The translations under genes were made by a program, and so were the position numbers. Shown in pieces: positions 18,333 through 27,994 of a stretch of DNA of 64,000 nucleotides (its first letter is position 1; the number at the start of each line of letters is the position of its first letter). Below the pieces are notes generated by a model that was given only the letters and a program-made list of their open reading frames with translations, did no database searches and was not told the origin of the DNA. Source of the stretch: JAMQPK01 sp963782595 (lineage in GTDB: Bacteria > Acidobacteriota > Vicinamibacteria > Vicinamibacterales > JAMQPK01); assembly GCA_963782595.1 (NCBI GenBank), contig CAWAKJ010000002.1, positions 868,001-932,000 of the forward strand. Direction: 5' to 3'.

Positions 18333-18881
18333 TCACGTCCACACTGGGGTTGGCTGGATCGTGTCTTCCGGCGTGCGCCCCGGATCGGGACGGCCCGAGC
18401 CTTCGAGCCGGCTGATCGCGCGCACGGTCATGTCGTGATCGCAGAGGATCTGGCAGGAAAGTCGAACCCCTGACAGGCCGCGCTGCTCGAGCCGTTCCTT
18501 CTCGGCGGCCGTCATGCTCGACGGCTCGCCTTCGATGAACTCCACCCGGCATGTCGTGCAGCGGGCGTTTCCACCGCATGCGTGCAGAATGTCGACCTTC
18601 GCGTCCTGCTCGATCGCCAGAACGAGGCGCTTGTTCTCGGCGACTTCAAACGTTCCGTAACCTTCGACGGTGAGTGTAGGCATGAGACATTCTATATGTC
18701 TGTCGTCAGGATCGCCCTCGCCGCGGTCGCTCTCGTCGGGAATGACATGGGCGAGCTTCGGCTGATTCATCGTCCGCATGAGCTCGACGATCTGTTCCGG
18801 GCGCATCGGCAATCCCAGCAGCGCGGCAAACTCGAGCATCGTGCACACCAAGATCGTGCGGAGTTGTGACGGTACGCGCAT
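18333..18881 (-). CDS. 2Fe-2S ferredoxin with N-terminal extension
   Basis: The C-terminal 115 residues form a plant-type [2Fe-2S] ferredoxin: HACGGNARCTTC gives three cluster cysteines in C-x4-C-x2-C spacing, and LSCQIL supplies the fourth. The first 65 residues are an extension (GLPMRPEQIVELMRTMNQPK) that I do not recognise. The protein would carry electrons in the cytoplasm; no signal peptide is present. The redox partner is not evident. It lies convergent to the PQQ dehydrogenase. An internal ATG would remove the extension, so the exact start is uncertain. Confidence 0.8.
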   Translation of the reverse strand: MRVPSQLRTILVCTMLEFAALLGLPMRPEQIVELMRTMNQPKLAHVIPDESDRGEGDPDDRHIECLMPTLTVEGYGTFEVAENKRLVLAIEQDAKVDILHACGGNARCTTCRVEFIEGEPSSMTAAEKERLEQRGLSGVRLSCQILCDHDMTVRAISRLEGSGRPDPGRTPEDTIQPTPVWT

Positions 18882-18938
18882 AGCTCTCCTCTGAGCCGTC
18901 CCCGGACGGCTGCAATGGCGGTGGTGGTGGAAGAGGGG

Positions 18939-19160
18939 CTATGCGAGAGGGGGAGCGCGCGGCGATCGGATAGAAACGACGGGTGCGGCGGGGAGTGCGA
19001 CGTCTTCAAGGGCAGGCGCTGGAGCGGGAGTCGGAGCCCAGAAGAGCGCGTCCAGCGGCGTCTGCGCATCGATCAGCACGAACATCGGCACCGCCGCGAT
19101 CGCCGTAAAGGCGACGACCGCAACGCAGACGATGGCGACGACTCTGAGGCGCGAGCGCAT
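18939..19160 (-). CDS. Small membrane-anchored protein (73 aa)
   Basis: ATG 19160 begins a protein with one hydrophobic segment (VVAIVCVAVVAFTAIAAVPMF) followed by an alanine- and proline-rich tail. It could be membrane-anchored with the tail outside the cytoplasm. Nothing identifies a function. Base composition fits neighbouring genes, but the protein is short and has no family signature, so the call is tentative. It is upstream of and co-oriented with the ferredoxin gene. Confidence 0.45.
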   Translation of the reverse strand: MRSRLRVVAIVCVAVVAFTAIAAVPMFVLIDAQTPLDALFWAPTPAPAPALEDVALPAAPVVSIRSPRAPPLA

Positions 19161-19269
19161 CACCTGTCAGTTTGCGCTATCGCTCGTCCGTTGTCCATTC
19201 CAGCAGGTCGCCTGGCTGGCAATCGAGCTCGCGGCCCTACGTACCGAACACAAAATGTACAATGGACAC

Positions 19270-19515
19270 ATGAAGCGGCACTCCGTCGCTGAAGCCCGAT
19301 CGAGGTTCTCGGACCTGCTCGACGCGGCCGAACAAGGCCAGCCGGCGAACATCGAGCGGCGCGGCGTACGGTTCGTCATTCGACCCGAGGGTGGCCAGCG
19401 GCGGGGCGGACTGCGGAAGACGATCGAGTATGTCGATCCCGACGTGGCCAGAGGCGAATGGACCTGGGAGCCGGGCGCGGCGGGACTGGAATTCAGAGGT
19501 CGGCCTGCCAAGTGA
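19270..19515 (+). CDS. Phd/YefM-type antitoxin
   Basis: The 81-residue protein begins with the hallmark Phd/YefM N-terminus, in which SVAEARSRFSDLLDAAEQGQ is followed by a strand like VRFVIRPE. In this family the N-terminus binds DNA and represses the operon, and the C-terminus masks a PIN or Doc toxin. ATG 19270 gives the canonical start; an in-frame ATG at 19255 is possible. Its TGA overlaps a GTG that opens a toxin-like frame, the usual arrangement, but that toxin is broken (next entry). Confidence 0.8.
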   Translation: MKRHSVAEARSRFSDLLDAAEQGQPANIERRGVRFVIRPEGGQRRGGLRKTIEYVDPDVARGEWTWEPGAAGLEFRGRPAK

Positions 19516-19564
19516 TCTTGCTCGATACAACGCGGTCATCTGGGTCCATCAGCGACATCGTTAG
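19512..19564 (+). pseudogene. Remnant of a VapC-type PIN toxin gene
   Basis: GTG at 19512 overlaps the antitoxin stop (GTGA) and reads VILLDT, the start of a VapC-type PIN domain with its first acidic residue. One base is then missing near 19527-19531: shifting frame recovers AVIWVHQRHR, which continues the VapC consensus, before a TAG at 19562. No further PIN sequence was seen in any frame before RF3. The toxin is therefore truncated and frameshifted, leaving an orphan antitoxin. A single-base assembly error could explain the shift but not the missing remainder. Confidence 0.55.
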
Positions 19565-19579
19565 GAGGAACCGACGCAG

Positions 19580-19675
19580 TTGCGGCAGGTGGGCCGGATC
19601 TGTCTGCAAGCGGCCGTGTTCGTGCACCGTCAGTTCCGGCCGCGACGCAGACAGATCCGGCCCGCCTGGCGCAAT
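19580..19675. repeat. Palindromic element between antitoxin and RF3
   Basis: GGGCCGGATCTGTCTGC at 19591-19607 is exactly complementary to 19647-19663, and imperfect pairing extends the stem outward to about 19580 and 19675. The loop is about 39 bases and contains a second short GC-rich inverted pair. It looks like a non-autonomous REP- or MITE-like insertion at the site where the toxin gene is lost, or a strong RNA hairpin in the RF3 leader. Confidence 0.6.
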
Positions 19676-19705
19676 CGGATCGGTTCCACTAGTGTTCGAC
19701 AAGCT

Positions 19706-21337
19706 ATGACATCGACTTCGAACTCAGATATTCGATCCGGCACCGATCAGTCCACCGCGAGCGAGCTCGAGCGCGAAGTCGCGCGGCGGCGGACCTTCGC
19801 GATCATCTCGCATCCGGATGCGGGCAAAACCACGCTGACCGAGAAGCTGCTGTTGTACGCCGGCGCCATCGAGCTTGCGGGCGCTGTCCGCGGGCGGAAA
19901 GATCGCCGTGCGGCGACCTCCGACTGGATGGAGCTCGAACAGCAGCGCGGGATCTCGATTACGTCGGCCGCGCTCGAGTTCGAGATTCAGGGCCGGCGCA
20001 TGTCCCTGCTCGACACGCCGGGACACAAGGACTTCAGCGAAGACACCTATCGCGCGCTGATTGCCGCCGACAGCGTCGTGATGGTGATCGACGCGGCGAA
20101 CGGCGTCGAGTCGCAGACGCGCAAGCTGTACGAGGTCTGCCGGCGGCATCGGCTCCCGATCTTGACGTTCGTGAACAAGTTCGACCGGCCCGCCAAGGAT
20201 CCGCTCGCGCTGATGGACGACATCGAGACCACGCTGGGCATTGCGGCAGCGCCGGTGAACTGGCCTGTGGGCAATGCGGACGAGTTTCGCGGCGTGTACG
20301 ACATTCAACAGCAGACGCTGCACCTCTACGAGCGCGAGGCCCAGGGGCAGTACCGCGCGCCCGTGGACGTGTCGGCGCTGGACGATCCGGCCGCGCGTGC
20401 CGTCATCGGCGAAAACGTCTACGCGCACTTCCGTGAATCGCTCGACGTCATCCGCTCTGCGGGCACCCATTTCGATATCGAGGAATATCTCGCCGGTCTG
20501 CAGACGCCCGTGTTCTTCGGCAGCGCGTTGACGAACTTCGGTCTCGAGCCGTTCCTGCAGGCGCTCGTTGAACTGGCGCCGCCGCCGTCGGCGCGACCAA
20601 GCGACTCTGGCGTCGTCAATCCCACCGACGATCGCCTCACCGGTTTCGTGTTCAAGATTCAGGCGAACATGGACCCACGCCATCGCGATCGCATCGCCTT
20701 CGTCCGCGTCTGTTCCGGGCGGTTCGCCAAGGACATGGTCCTGTGGAACAGCCGCGTCGGCAAGCCGTTGCGCGCGTCGCGCGCGTATCGCTTCTTCGGC
20801 CGCGACCGGGAAACCATCGACGTGGCGTATGCCGGAGACATCCTCGGGCTGGTGAATCCGGGCCAGTTTGCCATCGGCGATACCGTGCATACGGGCGCGC
20901 CGCTGAAGTTTCTCGGCGTGCCGCGCTTCCCAGCCGAGCACTTCGGGCGTGTGCGCCTCAAAGACACGCGCTACAAGCAGTTCGACGAGGGCATGAAGCA
21001 GCTCGAGGAAGAAGGGCTCATGCAGGTCTTCTACACCGCCGCAGGCCGCCGGGAGCCGATTGTCGGCGTGGTGGGCCAGCTCCAGCTCGACGTCATCACC
21101 CACCGGCTGCGCAGCGAGTACAACGTCGAGGTGGTCATCGAGCCCGCGACATTCACGTCTGCTCGGTGGCTGGCGGATGAGTCGGCCAAGTTTACGCTCG
21201 GTGGCCAGGGCGCTGTCGCCAGCGATCGCCTCGAGCGCAAAGTGATTCTCTTCAGCTCGCCCTGGGAGTTCGAATATTTCGGCAGGCAGCATCCGGGCGT
21301 CGAGCTTCTCGCCGAATCGCCGCAGCCGGTTTCATAA
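19706..21337 (+). CDS. prfC: Peptide chain release factor 3
   Basis: The 543-residue GTPase has G1 SHPDAGKTT, G3 DTPGHKDF and G4 NKFD, then the EF-G-like domains II and III expected of RF3, including RHRDRIAFVRVCSG and the C-terminal VGVVGQLQLDV block. RF3 uses GTP to remove RF1 or RF2 from the ribosome after termination. Length is close to the usual ~530 residues. ATG 19706 is chosen because similarity begins just downstream; the open frame extends further upstream through the palindromic element and is not expected to be coding. Confidence 0.95.
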   Translation: MTSTSNSDIRSGTDQSTASELEREVARRRTFAIISHPDAGKTTLTEKLLLYAGAIELAGAVRGRKDRRAATSDWMELEQQRGISITSAALEFEIQGRRMSLLDTPGHKDFSEDTYRALIAADSVVMVIDAANGVESQTRKLYEVCRRHRLPILTFVNKFDRPAKDPLALMDDIETTLGIAAAPVNWPVGNADEFRGVYDIQQQTLHLYEREAQGQYRAPVDVSALDDPAARAVIGENVYAHFRESLDVIRSAGTHFDIEEYLAGLQTPVFFGSALTNFGLEPFLQALVELAPPPSARPSDSGVVNPTDDRLTGFVFKIQANMDPRHRDRIAFVRVCSGRFAKDMVLWNSRVGKPLRASRAYRFFGRDRETIDVAYAGDILGLVNPGQFAIGDTVHTGAPLKFLGVPRFPAEHFGRVRLKDTRYKQFDEGMKQLEEEGLMQVFYTAAGRREPIVGVVGQLQLDVITHRLRSEYNVEVVIEPATFTSARWLADESAKFTLGGQGAVASDRLERKVILFSSPWEFEYFGRQHPGVELLAESPQPVS

Positions 21338-21427
21338 ACAACGCCCCTTATTTCAACGCCAAGGCCGCCAAGTCGCGAAGAACATGAATTCTGAAGGAAA
21401 GAGATACCCGAAAGGTTGCGGGTTCGC

Positions 21428-23065
21428 GTGATCGCCTTTTCCAAAATCAGCAAGCAGTACGGCAAACAGGTGCTGTTTGTCGACGCGTCGTTCCAGTTGA
21501 ACGACGGTGAGAAGGTCGGACTTGTCGGTCCAAATGGCTCCGGCAAGACGACGCTGTTCAGGATGATCGTCGGCGAGGAGCATCCCGACGAAGGTGACGT
21601 GTCTGTGCCGCGGAAGGCGACAGTCGGCTACTTCCGGCAGGACGTCGAGGAGATGTCGGGCCGCTCGGTATTGGACGAGTCGATTGCCGGCAGCGGGCGT
21701 CTCGGCGCGCTCCACCATGAGCTCGAAGCCCTTCAACTGGCGATGTCCGATCCGGGAAAGGCCGGCGAGTTGGACGGCATTCTCGAGCGCTTTGGCGCCG
21801 TGCAGGAGGAGTACGAGCACCTGGGCGGCTACGCGCTGGAGAGCCGCACGCGCGAGATCCTGCACGGTCTCGGATTCGACGATGAGCGGATCGACGGCGA
21901 TGTGGGGGCCCTGTCGGGCGGCTGGAAGATGCGCGTCGCGATGGCGCGCGTGCTCCTTGGCGAGCCCGACGTCCTGCTGATGGACGAGCCCACCAACCAC
22001 CTCGACATCGAGTCGATCATCTGGCTCGAAGATTTCCTGAAAGCGCGCACGGGTGTCCTGCTGATGACCTCGCATGACCGCGAGTTCATGAATCGCATCG
22101 TCTCGAAGATCGCCGAGATCGACAGCGGCGAGATTACGACCTACTCGGGCAACTACGACTTCTACGAACGTGAGCGCGCTATCCGCGAAGCGAATCGCGA
22201 AGCGGCGTACGCCAGGCAGCAGGCGATGCTCGCGAAAGAGCAGCGGTTCATCGAGCGGTTTTCGGCGCACGCCGCCAAGGCCGCGCAGGTGCAGAGTCGC
22301 GTCAAGGCGCTCGAGAAAATCGAGAAGATCGAGCTGCCGAAGAAGCGCAGGGTCGTCACGTTCGACTTCCGTCAGCCACCGCGGTCCGGCGAGCAGGTCG
22401 CGACGCTCGAACATCTGACGAAGCGGTACGGGAAACGCGCGGTGCATCAGGACCTGAATCTGAACATCCGGCGCGGCGAGCGGTGGTGTGTGATGGGAAA
22501 GAACGGCGCGGGCAAGTCGACGCTGTTGAAGATGGTGGCTGGCGCGGTCCAGCCGGACGAGGGTCAGGTGACCCTGGGCGCCAGCCTGAAGATGGGGTAC
22601 TTCTCGCAGCAGGCGCTCGACGTGCTGAACCCGGATCTCACGGTCGAAGAGCAACTCCAGCGCGACTTCCCGCACGAGTCAATTGGCGTGCTGCGGAGTC
22701 TGGCCGGCGCGTTTCAGTTTTCAGGAGAAGACGTCGACAAGAAGATCCGCATGCTGTCGGGCGGCGAGAAGACGCGCCTGGTGATGGCGCGCATGCTGCT
22801 GAACCCGCCGAACTTCCTCGTCCTGGATGAGCCGACCAATCACCTCGACCTGGCGACCAAGGAGATGCTGCTCGAGTCGCTCAGCGGATTCGAGGGCACG
22901 ATGCTGTTTGTCTCGCACGATCGCGCGTTCCTGCGGGCGTTGAGCAATCGCGTGCTCGAGCTTGGGGGCGAGAGTGGCACCGAGACAGCCCCGCACGTCT
23001 ATCCCGGCTCGTATATCGAGTATGTCGAACGGACAGGACACGAGGCGCCCGGGGTACATCGATAG
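21428..23065 (+). CDS. ABC-F family ATPase (translation factor type)
   Basis: The 545-residue protein has two ABC domains and no membrane helices: Walker A GPNGSGKTT and GKNGAGKST, signatures LSGGWKMR and LSGGEKTR, and Walker B LLMDEPTNHLD and LVLDEPTNHLD. Between them lies a charged coiled linker (REANREAAYARQQAMLAK) like the P-site tRNA interaction motif. ABC-F proteins act on ribosomes. GTG 21428 is chosen because ABC-F proteins usually begin with a short beta strand like VIAFSKISKQYG; TTG 21416 is an alternative. Whether it is the EttA, Uup or YbiT type cannot be told by eye. Confidence 0.92.
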   Translation: MIAFSKISKQYGKQVLFVDASFQLNDGEKVGLVGPNGSGKTTLFRMIVGEEHPDEGDVSVPRKATVGYFRQDVEEMSGRSVLDESIAGSGRLGALHHELEALQLAMSDPGKAGELDGILERFGAVQEEYEHLGGYALESRTREILHGLGFDDERIDGDVGALSGGWKMRVAMARVLLGEPDVLLMDEPTNHLDIESIIWLEDFLKARTGVLLMTSHDREFMNRIVSKIAEIDSGEITTYSGNYDFYERERAIREANREAAYARQQAMLAKEQRFIERFSAHAAKAAQVQSRVKALEKIEKIELPKKRRVVTFDFRQPPRSGEQVATLEHLTKRYGKRAVHQDLNLNIRRGERWCVMGKNGAGKSTLLKMVAGAVQPDEGQVTLGASLKMGYFSQQALDVLNPDLTVEEQLQRDFPHESIGVLRSLAGAFQFSGEDVDKKIRMLSGGEKTRLVMARMLLNPPNFLVLDEPTNHLDLATKEMLLESLSGFEGTMLFVSHDRAFLRALSNRVLELGGESGTETAPHVYPGSYIEYVERTGHEAPGVHR

Positions 23066-23083
23066 AAGAGCACTGTCAGGGCA

Positions 23084-23186
23084 GATGGCTGATGGCAGAT
23101 GGCAGATGGTCGGTAGTTGGTGGTTAGTGGTTGGTGGTTAGCGGTGCGAGTAATGAGCCTAATCCCGAATCCCGAATCCCTAGTCC

Positions 23187-23211
<25 letters not shown>
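23084..23211. repeat. Low-complexity tandem repeats between ABC-F and clpA
   Basis: Three tandem tracts lie side by side: GCAGATGGCTGATGG-type units near 23084-23110, GGTTGGTGGTTAGTGG-type units at 23112-23144, and AATCCCG / TAGTCCC units at 23161-23211. The last tract runs into the 3' end of clpA and encodes its last residues. Related GGTTGGTGG tracts occur near 47123-47154 and 63151-63178. Confidence 0.65.
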
Positions 23212-25468
<2,257 letters not shown>

Positions 25469-25469
<1 letters not shown>

Positions 25470-25792
25470 CAGGCTTCCTCTATAGTCGCACGCAACGGGT
25501 AGCCGGCCTCACGCGCGATCGAGGCCACCTGCTCGACCTTCGTTTCGGCGACTTCCCAGGGATACACACCGGCAAGACCGCGGCCGTTCCGGTGCACGTG
25601 CATCATGATACGGAAGGCCTCGGCCGGCGACTTCTGAAACAGCGTTTCCAAAATCTGTAAGACGAATTCCATTGTTGTGTAGTCGTCGTTCAGCAGGACG
25701 ACATTGAAGAGCTTGGGTTCCTGATTCTTGAGCTCGGCGCGCTCTTTGATCGCCCCGCCCGTCTGTTCGTCCCCCGACGCCATCATGTGCAT
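25469..25792 (-). CDS. clpS: ClpS adaptor protein
   Basis: The 107-residue protein contains the ClpS core: VVLLNDDYTTMEFVLQILETLF and MMHVHRNGRGLAGVYPWEVAETKV, including the substrate-pocket region and the AETK segment. ClpS delivers N-degron substrates to ClpA. The start may be the first ATG (25792) or one of two ATGs three codons later. It sits immediately upstream of clpA with overlapping stop and start and is divergent from the DUF2235 gene. Confidence 0.95.
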
Positions 25793-25836
25793 GCTACCAT
25801 CCGGACGCGCCGACGGTTTCCACGCCTGACGGTCCG

Positions 25837-27378
25837 ATGCCGAAAAACATCATCATCTGCGCCGACGGCACCGGCAACACCACGATCAAAGGCCGCGGCA
25901 CGAACGTCTTCAAGCTCTACGAAGCGGTCGATCAGACCGGCCATCGGTTCGACGCCGCCGCCATTCAGCAGGTCGCCATCTATCACGACGGTGTGGGCAC
26001 GGAATCGCTCAAGTGGGTGCGTCTGTTCGGCGGTGTGTTCGGATGGGGACTGAGCCGTAACATCAAGCAGCTCTACGGCGAGCTGGCGCGCGTGTACGAC
26101 GTCGGCGATCGCATCTATCTTTTCGGCTACAGCCGAGGCGCCTTTACCGTCAGGACGCTGGCCGGGCTCGTGACGAGCTGCGGCATTCTCGATCCCGCGA
26201 GGTATCAGACCAATCATGCATTCTGGAGCGCCGTGCGCCACGCGTACATCGAGTACCGGCGCAAATATCAAACCGCGCTGTCGAGGATGGTGCGCGGCGA
26301 TGTCGCCGTCAACGACGAAGACCTGCGGCGCCAGTTTTCCGTTCTGATTCCGGAGCTCTCCGATCCCGATCGCAAACTGATCGAGTTCATCGGCGTGTGG
26401 GAGACGGTCGATGCCGTGGGATCGCCGTTCGGGATTGCCGACATCATCAATGGCACGTTCTACAGATTCAAGTTCCCAAATACGACGTTGAGCCCCGAGG
26501 TGGGGCACGCGTGCCACGCGCTGGCGCTCGACGAAGATCGTCCCAGCTTCCAGCCAGTGTTGTGGCACGAGGGCCCCGGCGATGCCGAGCGCATCGAGCA
26601 AGTCTGGTTTACTGGATCCCACGCGAATGTGGGTGGGGGGCATCCGCGCCAGGGCATCTCGCTCGTCGCGCTCGACTGGATGATGTCGAAGGCCGAGGCG
26701 CACGGCCTCAGATTTCTGCCGTCGCACCGGCGGTTGTACCGCGACGGCACGGACGTCGATGACAAACTGTATGTGCCGCGCACCGGCGTTGGCATGTTCT
26801 ATCGATGGCAGCCGCGCGACGTGGTCGCGCTGTGCCAGGGAAGCAGCGTCGTGCCGAAGGTGCATCGCACGGTGTTTCAGCGCATCGCAAGAAATACAGA
26901 AGGGTATGCGCCCGGGTCGCTGCCTCCAGACGGAAGCGTCATCACAACGAGCACGCCGGAAGCGGCGGCGCCGATTCGGCAGCTCATCGCGGCGCACTTT
27001 GGCGACAACCGCTCACTCATCGAGCGCGAGCGCACGGCACATCTGCTTGGCAAATCGGCGTACTGGCTGATGATCGCCATGACGGCGACGGCTGCCGCCA
27101 TGATTCTGGCGACGTATTACGCCGACCTCGCCGCTATCCCTAACTGGCGTCGCCGCGGAATTTTCTTCGCGCAGACAGTGCTCAGCGCCAACTGGCTCGC
27201 CGTCACCGCGCGGACGATCTGGCACTATCCGTGGGTGCTCGCTGGAGCACTGCTCGCACTCTGGCTGAACGTGCGCGTCGATCGCCACCTCGACGCCAAA
27301 TACTCGGAGTTCTGGCATCGGTTGCGGACGCCGTTGCGAACGGTACTCGAGCAGCGGGGGGACGCTCCCAAGACCTAG
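25837..27378 (+). CDS. DUF2235 alpha/beta hydrolase with C-terminal membrane segments
   Basis: The 513-residue protein has the DUF2235 core: IIICADGTGNT at the N-terminus, a nucleophile elbow GYSRG (Ser99) in LFGYSRGAFTVRTLAGL, and GSHANVGGGHP. Family members include phospholipase effectors and uncharacterised hydrolases. Here about three hydrophobic segments follow residue 400 (YWLMIAMTATAAAMILATYY and two more), suggesting a cytoplasmic hydrolase tethered to the inner membrane. No type VI secretion gene is nearby, so an effector role is not supported. The start ATG is clear; spacing to divergent clpS is 44 bases. Confidence 0.85.
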   Translation: MPKNIIICADGTGNTTIKGRGTNVFKLYEAVDQTGHRFDAAAIQQVAIYHDGVGTESLKWVRLFGGVFGWGLSRNIKQLYGELARVYDVGDRIYLFGYSRGAFTVRTLAGLVTSCGILDPARYQTNHAFWSAVRHAYIEYRRKYQTALSRMVRGDVAVNDEDLRRQFSVLIPELSDPDRKLIEFIGVWETVDAVGSPFGIADIINGTFYRFKFPNTTLSPEVGHACHALALDEDRPSFQPVLWHEGPGDAERIEQVWFTGSHANVGGGHPRQGISLVALDWMMSKAEAHGLRFLPSHRRLYRDGTDVDDKLYVPRTGVGMFYRWQPRDVVALCQGSSVVPKVHRTVFQRIARNTEGYAPGSLPPDGSVITTSTPEAAAPIRQLIAAHFGDNRSLIERERTAHLLGKSAYWLMIAMTATAAAMILATYYADLAAIPNWRRRGIFFAQTVLSANWLAVTARTIWHYPWVLAGALLALWLNVRVDRHLDAKYSEFWHRLRTPLRTVLEQRGDAPKT

Positions 27379-27379
27379 G

Positions 27380-27583
27380 CTAGTCGCGCGGCACCTTGCT
27401 CAACACACCGTCGGCCGACCGCCAGATGCTGGCCTTGTTCGCGTCGGCCAGTTTCTTCGCGATCTGAAGGGCGATTGTGAGCTCGCCCAGCGTGAGGCGG
27501 TGTGGGTGCGGGACGACACTGAGGAGATGGCGTCTGCCTTCCGTGGTAATCAGGACGTCGCCGTGTAACGGCTGGTCAGTCAT
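27380..27583 (-). CDS. Small hypothetical protein (67 aa)
   Basis: ATG 27583 to stop at 27380 encodes MTDQPLHGDVLITTEGRRHL and continues with a predicted alternation of strands and one helix (LTIALQIAKKLADANKASIW). The pattern is like a short alpha/beta domain of the DUF2188 type, but I cannot assign a family. It is tail to tail with the DUF2235 gene. Codon use fits its neighbours. Confidence 0.55.
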   Translation of the reverse strand: MTDQPLHGDVLITTEGRRHLLSVVPHPHRLTLGELTIALQIAKKLADANKASIWRSADGVLSKVPRD

Positions 27584-27685
27584 CAGCACGATGTCACGCC
27601 TTCAAAAACGATGCCCAGAGCGTGCAAAGTCGGTCATTCCGTGAACTAACGCGGAGTCTGACGTCGAAGGGGAGTGCTGCCCGCG

Positions 27686-27892
27686 CTACAGATTTGTCAG
27701 CTCGGCTGGCAGGATCGCCTGGCAGTTGGGACAGGCGACCACCCGGCCGCGGCGCGGAAGCGTGGACGTGAAGTTCACCTGGTCGCGCAGCAATCTGACC
27801 GCCTTCAACGAGGAGACGCTATCGCCGCAGTGTGGGCACTTGACGGGCGTTTCGAGCCGGTACACCGCGTCGAACTTCTCGGGATGGCTCAT
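27686..27892 (-). CDS. Small zinc-ribbon protein (68 aa)
   Basis: The protein has two CxxC knuckles, CPHC and CPNC, about 38 residues apart, which should bind one zinc. This suggests a nucleic-acid- or protein-binding zinc ribbon, but nothing shows its role. ATG 27892 begins MSHPEKFDAVYRLETPVKCP; a TTG eight codons upstream is possible. It is divergent from the DUF1592 gene. Confidence 0.6.
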   Translation of the reverse strand: MSHPEKFDAVYRLETPVKCPHCGDSVSSLKAVRLLRDQVNFTSTLPRRGRVVACPNCQAILPAELTNL

Positions 27893-27994
27893 CCTTCGTC
27901 TTTTCGGCTGATACAAACACTTACTTTACTTGGGGTTAGCGTCTCGGGCAAAATGACTCAAACGGTCTCAGAGCTCCTTTTCCGGAGGGCGCGG

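Noticed and set aside
19724..21292. Long minus-strand frame opposite prfC (about 522 codons)
   Set aside because: It is an antisense frame kept open by the high GC3 of the RF3 gene; it has no recognisable domain, and its sequence mirrors prfC codons.
21353..22675. Long minus-strand frame opposite the ABC-F gene (440 codons)
   Set aside because: Antisense shadow of a strongly conserved ABC-F gene; no domain or ribosome-binding site.
25783..26997. 404-codon minus-strand frame opposite DUF2235
   Set aside because: Overlaps a gene with clear motifs on the plus strand and lacks any of its own.
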